A stretch of 23,069 bases of DNA from a virus. The stretch covers positions 1 to 23,069 of the IMG/VR virus record IMGVR_UViG_3300046820_001667; one strand, 5' to 3'. The translations under genes and the position numbers were made by a program. The notes under the pieces are model-generated. The model did no database searches. It saw only the letters and a program-made list of their open reading frames with translations, and was not told where the DNA came from. Below, one piece after another: positions 21,781 through 23,069 of this stretch. Within the stretch, counting starts at the first letter, position 1, and each line of letters opens with the position of its first letter.

Positions 21781-22174
21781 AGTATCTGCTAAACGACATT
21801 TAGCAAAAACAATAAGTTATCGAATAATCAGCACCTTAATAGGTTTTTTGATTATGTGGGGAGTAACAGGTAAAATTGAAATTGGAGCCGCGTTTGGTGT
21901 AATTGAATTACTCTATAAACCAATTCAATACTACATTCACGAAAGAATATGGTATAGATGGATAAGTTATGGTTTAATTAGAGTTAATCCGGTTAAAAGG
22001 ATTAAGACTAAAACCTCAAGAGATGGAAATAAAGTAACTTCTCCATCCGTGTCAAAACCAAGAGTTATCCCAACTGTTCCTCCTGAATATAGACAACAAT
22101 TAAACGAAGGTGTTAACATACCAACTCAACCTCAGATTAAAAGATTAACATACACAAAGAAGTCCGACAATTAG
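21767..22174 (+). CDS. DUF2061 membrane protein
   Basis: A 135-aa protein whose first 65 residues fit the DUF2061 family of small inner-membrane proteins: KRHLAKTISYRIISTLIGF, then a TG motif (WGVTGKIEIG) and YKPIQYYIHERIWYRW. Two membrane helices are likely, at about 19-35 and 38-55. The family function is unknown. The C-terminal 65 residues are basic and Pro/Thr-rich, and appear to be a phage-specific cytoplasmic tail. It overlaps the HAD gene by 14 nt, and its stop codon TAG (22172-22174) lies in the loop of the terminator hairpin. Confidence 0.85.
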   Translation: MSQIKVSAKRHLAKTISYRIISTLIGFLIMWGVTGKIEIGAAFGVIELLYKPIQYYIHERIWYRWISYGLIRVNPVKRIKTKTSRDGNKVTSPSVSKPRVIPTVPPEYRQQLNEGVNIPTQPQIKRLTYTKKSDN

Positions 22175-22189
22175 TCGGATTTTTTTTTA
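22161..22189 (+). terminator. intrinsic terminator overlapping the DUF2061 stop codon
   Basis: TCCGAC (22163-22168) pairs with GTCGGA (22174-22179) around AATTA, extended by one G-U and one A-T pair, followed by a run of T. The gene's stop codon straddles loop and stem. Confidence 0.82.
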
Positions 22190-22202
22190 TTCCATATTGA
22201 AG

Positions 22203-22209
22203 TATTTAT
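22203..22209 (+). promoter_or_regulatory. TATTTAT box 4 nt upstream of the M15 peptidase gene
   Basis: Second copy of the 18-base block AGTATTTATTAATATGAA also found at 18133-18150. It lies directly after a terminator, which supports a promoter role. Confidence 0.6.
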
Positions 22210-22213
22210 TAAT

Positions 22214-22870
22214 ATGAATGAATTTAATAAAATAACTCGAAAATATGATATCATTTCTGATATGAAAAAAAACAAAGTGACAGAAGCTTTAGATAATTTT
22301 AGTAATGTTGATTTTAAACCTTTAAACGGTAGTAATCCTTCTGCAGATAACATCAACGTTTCACTGTTACAAGATATACAAACGGCAGCAAAAAACGCAA
22401 ATCTTAAAGTTGACATTACAACCGCAATTACAGGTCATAGACCAGGTACAAGACATGAAACCGGAAATGCTGTTGATATTGCAATAATTAATGGAAAGGC
22501 TGTAAGTACATCAAATAGAACGGATGCTGACAAATTAGTTGGGGAATTAGTTAAATTAGGATATGCCAAAAATGTTGCCGAATCAGGTAATGATAAAGTT
22601 GTTTTAACATTTGGTATGAAAGACCATGACAACCATGTTCACGTATCTAAAAAATCAAATACTGATTCGTCATCATCTCCATTATCAACAGACCCTGAAT
22701 CCGAAGATGATACTCCGTCTGAAGAAGGTGGATTTTTGTCTTCATATGCCAAAAATATTGCCAAGTCAATTATGGGGACAAACAGTAAAGGAGAAGATAA
22801 TACGATTGATATTGGTAAAATGATTGGACTTACTGAAAATATTAATAGAATCAAAGAATTATTAAAATAA
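22214..22870 (+). CDS. M15-type peptidase (peptidoglycan-cleaving candidate)
   Basis: This 218-aa protein has the zinc site of M15 peptidases (D-Ala-D-Ala carboxypeptidase / L-Ala-D-Glu endopeptidase type): GHRPGTRHETGNAVDIAI with His81 and Asp88 (spacing H-x6-D), and NHVHVS with His143 after His141 (H-x-H). The catalytic domain covers about residues 45-147. A Ser/Glu/Asp linker and a C-terminal helical segment (AKNIAKSIMGT, ENINRIKELLK) follow. It could cut peptidoglycan peptides as endolysin or as a virion-borne enzyme. The N-terminus (KKNKVTE followed by Ala) resembles a targeting peptide, though V replaces I/L. I use ATG 22214 because the TATTTAT box lies 4 nt before it; ATG 22262 is an alternative. 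There is no signal peptide and no holin beside it. Confidence 0.8.
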   Translation: MNEFNKITRKYDIISDMKKNKVTEALDNFSNVDFKPLNGSNPSADNINVSLLQDIQTAAKNANLKVDITTAITGHRPGTRHETGNAVDIAIINGKAVSTSNRTDADKLVGELVKLGYAKNVAESGNDKVVLTFGMKDHDNHVHVSKKSNTDSSSSPLSTDPESEDDTPSEEGGFLSSYAKNIAKSIMGTNSKGEDNTIDIGKMIGLTENINRIKELLK

Positions 22871-22907
22871 AAAAAAAAACCCATCATATGATGGGTTTTT
22901 TGTTTCT
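22871..22907. terminator. bidirectional terminator after the M15 gene
   Basis: AACCCATCATATGATGGGTT (22878-22897) is a perfect palindrome with A and T runs on both sides. It serves the M15 gene and, on the minus strand, the lipoprotein gene. It differs by one base from the hairpin at 17068-17087. Confidence 0.88.
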
Positions 22908-22917
22908 TTAACTGTTA

Positions 22918-23069
22918 TTATTTTTTTTCTTCAACAACTTCTGTTGTTTCAACTTCAACAGAATCAACAGCAACTGAATCAGTAGCTACGTTAGTTGAAT
23001 CAACAACTTCTATAGTTGTTTCAGTTTTAATTTCTTTTTTACAAGACACTACTGTTAATGTCAAGACAG
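22918..23069 (-). CDS. small lipoprotein, 5' end beyond the window
   Basis: Forty-nine C-terminal residues are seen, ending in VVEEKK and the stop TAA (22918-22920). The visible front reads VLTLTVVSCKK: a hydrophobic stretch followed by Ser-Cys-Lys-Lys, as at the lipobox of a type II signal peptide, so the Cys would become the lipid-bearing first residue. The mature part is about 41 residues of Thr, Val, Glu, Asp and Ser with near repeats (EVVDSTNVATDSVAVDSVE). Such tiny acidic lipoproteins are common in Bacteroidota and turn up in their phages, perhaps in the host envelope. The start codon lies to the right of the window, and the function is unknown. Confidence 0.7.
   Translation of the reverse strand, partial: VLTLTVVSCKKEIKTETTIEVVDSTNVATDSVAVDSVEVETTEVVEEKK

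Overview
This AT-rich window looks like part of the genome of a large tailed phage with a T4-type head. The probable host is a member of the Bacteroidota (Flavobacteriia-like). The phage assignment rests on a minus-strand block encoding a T4 gp21-type prohead protease, a gp20-type portal and a gp17-type large terminase. The host inference rests on promoters of the Bacteroidota form TTTG-N19/20-TAnnTTTG, the absence of consistent Shine-Dalgarno sequences, and a Bacteroidota-style lipoprotein at the right edge.

Layout. (1) 8-10565, minus strand: head and packaging genes. Reading with transcription, these are a Thr/Pro-repeat protein, an acidic structural protein, a 131-aa protein, a PWAIC-motif protein, another acidic protein, terminase, portal, a probable core or internal head protein, a small unknown, the prohead protease and a DUF4494-like protein. 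(2) 10620-11894, minus: a nucleotidyltransferase, a KTSC-domain protein and an unknown. (3) 11953-17060: a striking set of protein-turnover genes. It holds a protein with two UVR motifs, a divergently transcribed ClpC-like double AAA+ unfoldase without an N-domain but with an IGF loop (ClpP-docking type), a compact M20/M28-like metallopeptidase, an acidic protein and a complete tmRNA gene. (4) 17074-17616: an HNH endonuclease converging on the tmRNA. (5) 17705-22870, plus strand: accessory genes for a YkgJ-like cysteine cluster protein, a large WCT-motif phage protein, small unknowns, two HAD phosphatases, a DUF2061 membrane protein and an M15 peptidase. (6) The right edge carries a truncated lipoprotein gene on the minus strand.

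Two promoter types can be read by eye. A TATTTAT box lies close upstream of eleven genes, mostly head genes and genes whose products look packaged; the spacing to ATG is usually 4 or 14-15 nt. Host-type TTTG/TAnnTTTG promoters precede the tmRNA, the metallopeptidase and two small-gene operons. I infer that the first is the phage's own (probably late) promoter and the second is read by the host sigma factor. Several proteins begin with short peptides ending in [I/L]xE, the cleavage signature of T4-type prohead proteases, which suggests that enzymes such as the nucleotidyltransferase and the WCT-motif protein may be packaged in the capsid.

The best candidate for a new system is the 12-17 kb cluster: tmRNA, unfoldase, UVR partner and peptidase together could form a phage-encoded route that rescues stalled ribosomes, degrades the tagged proteins through host ClpP, and trims the peptides. 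This is an inference from gene content and motifs.
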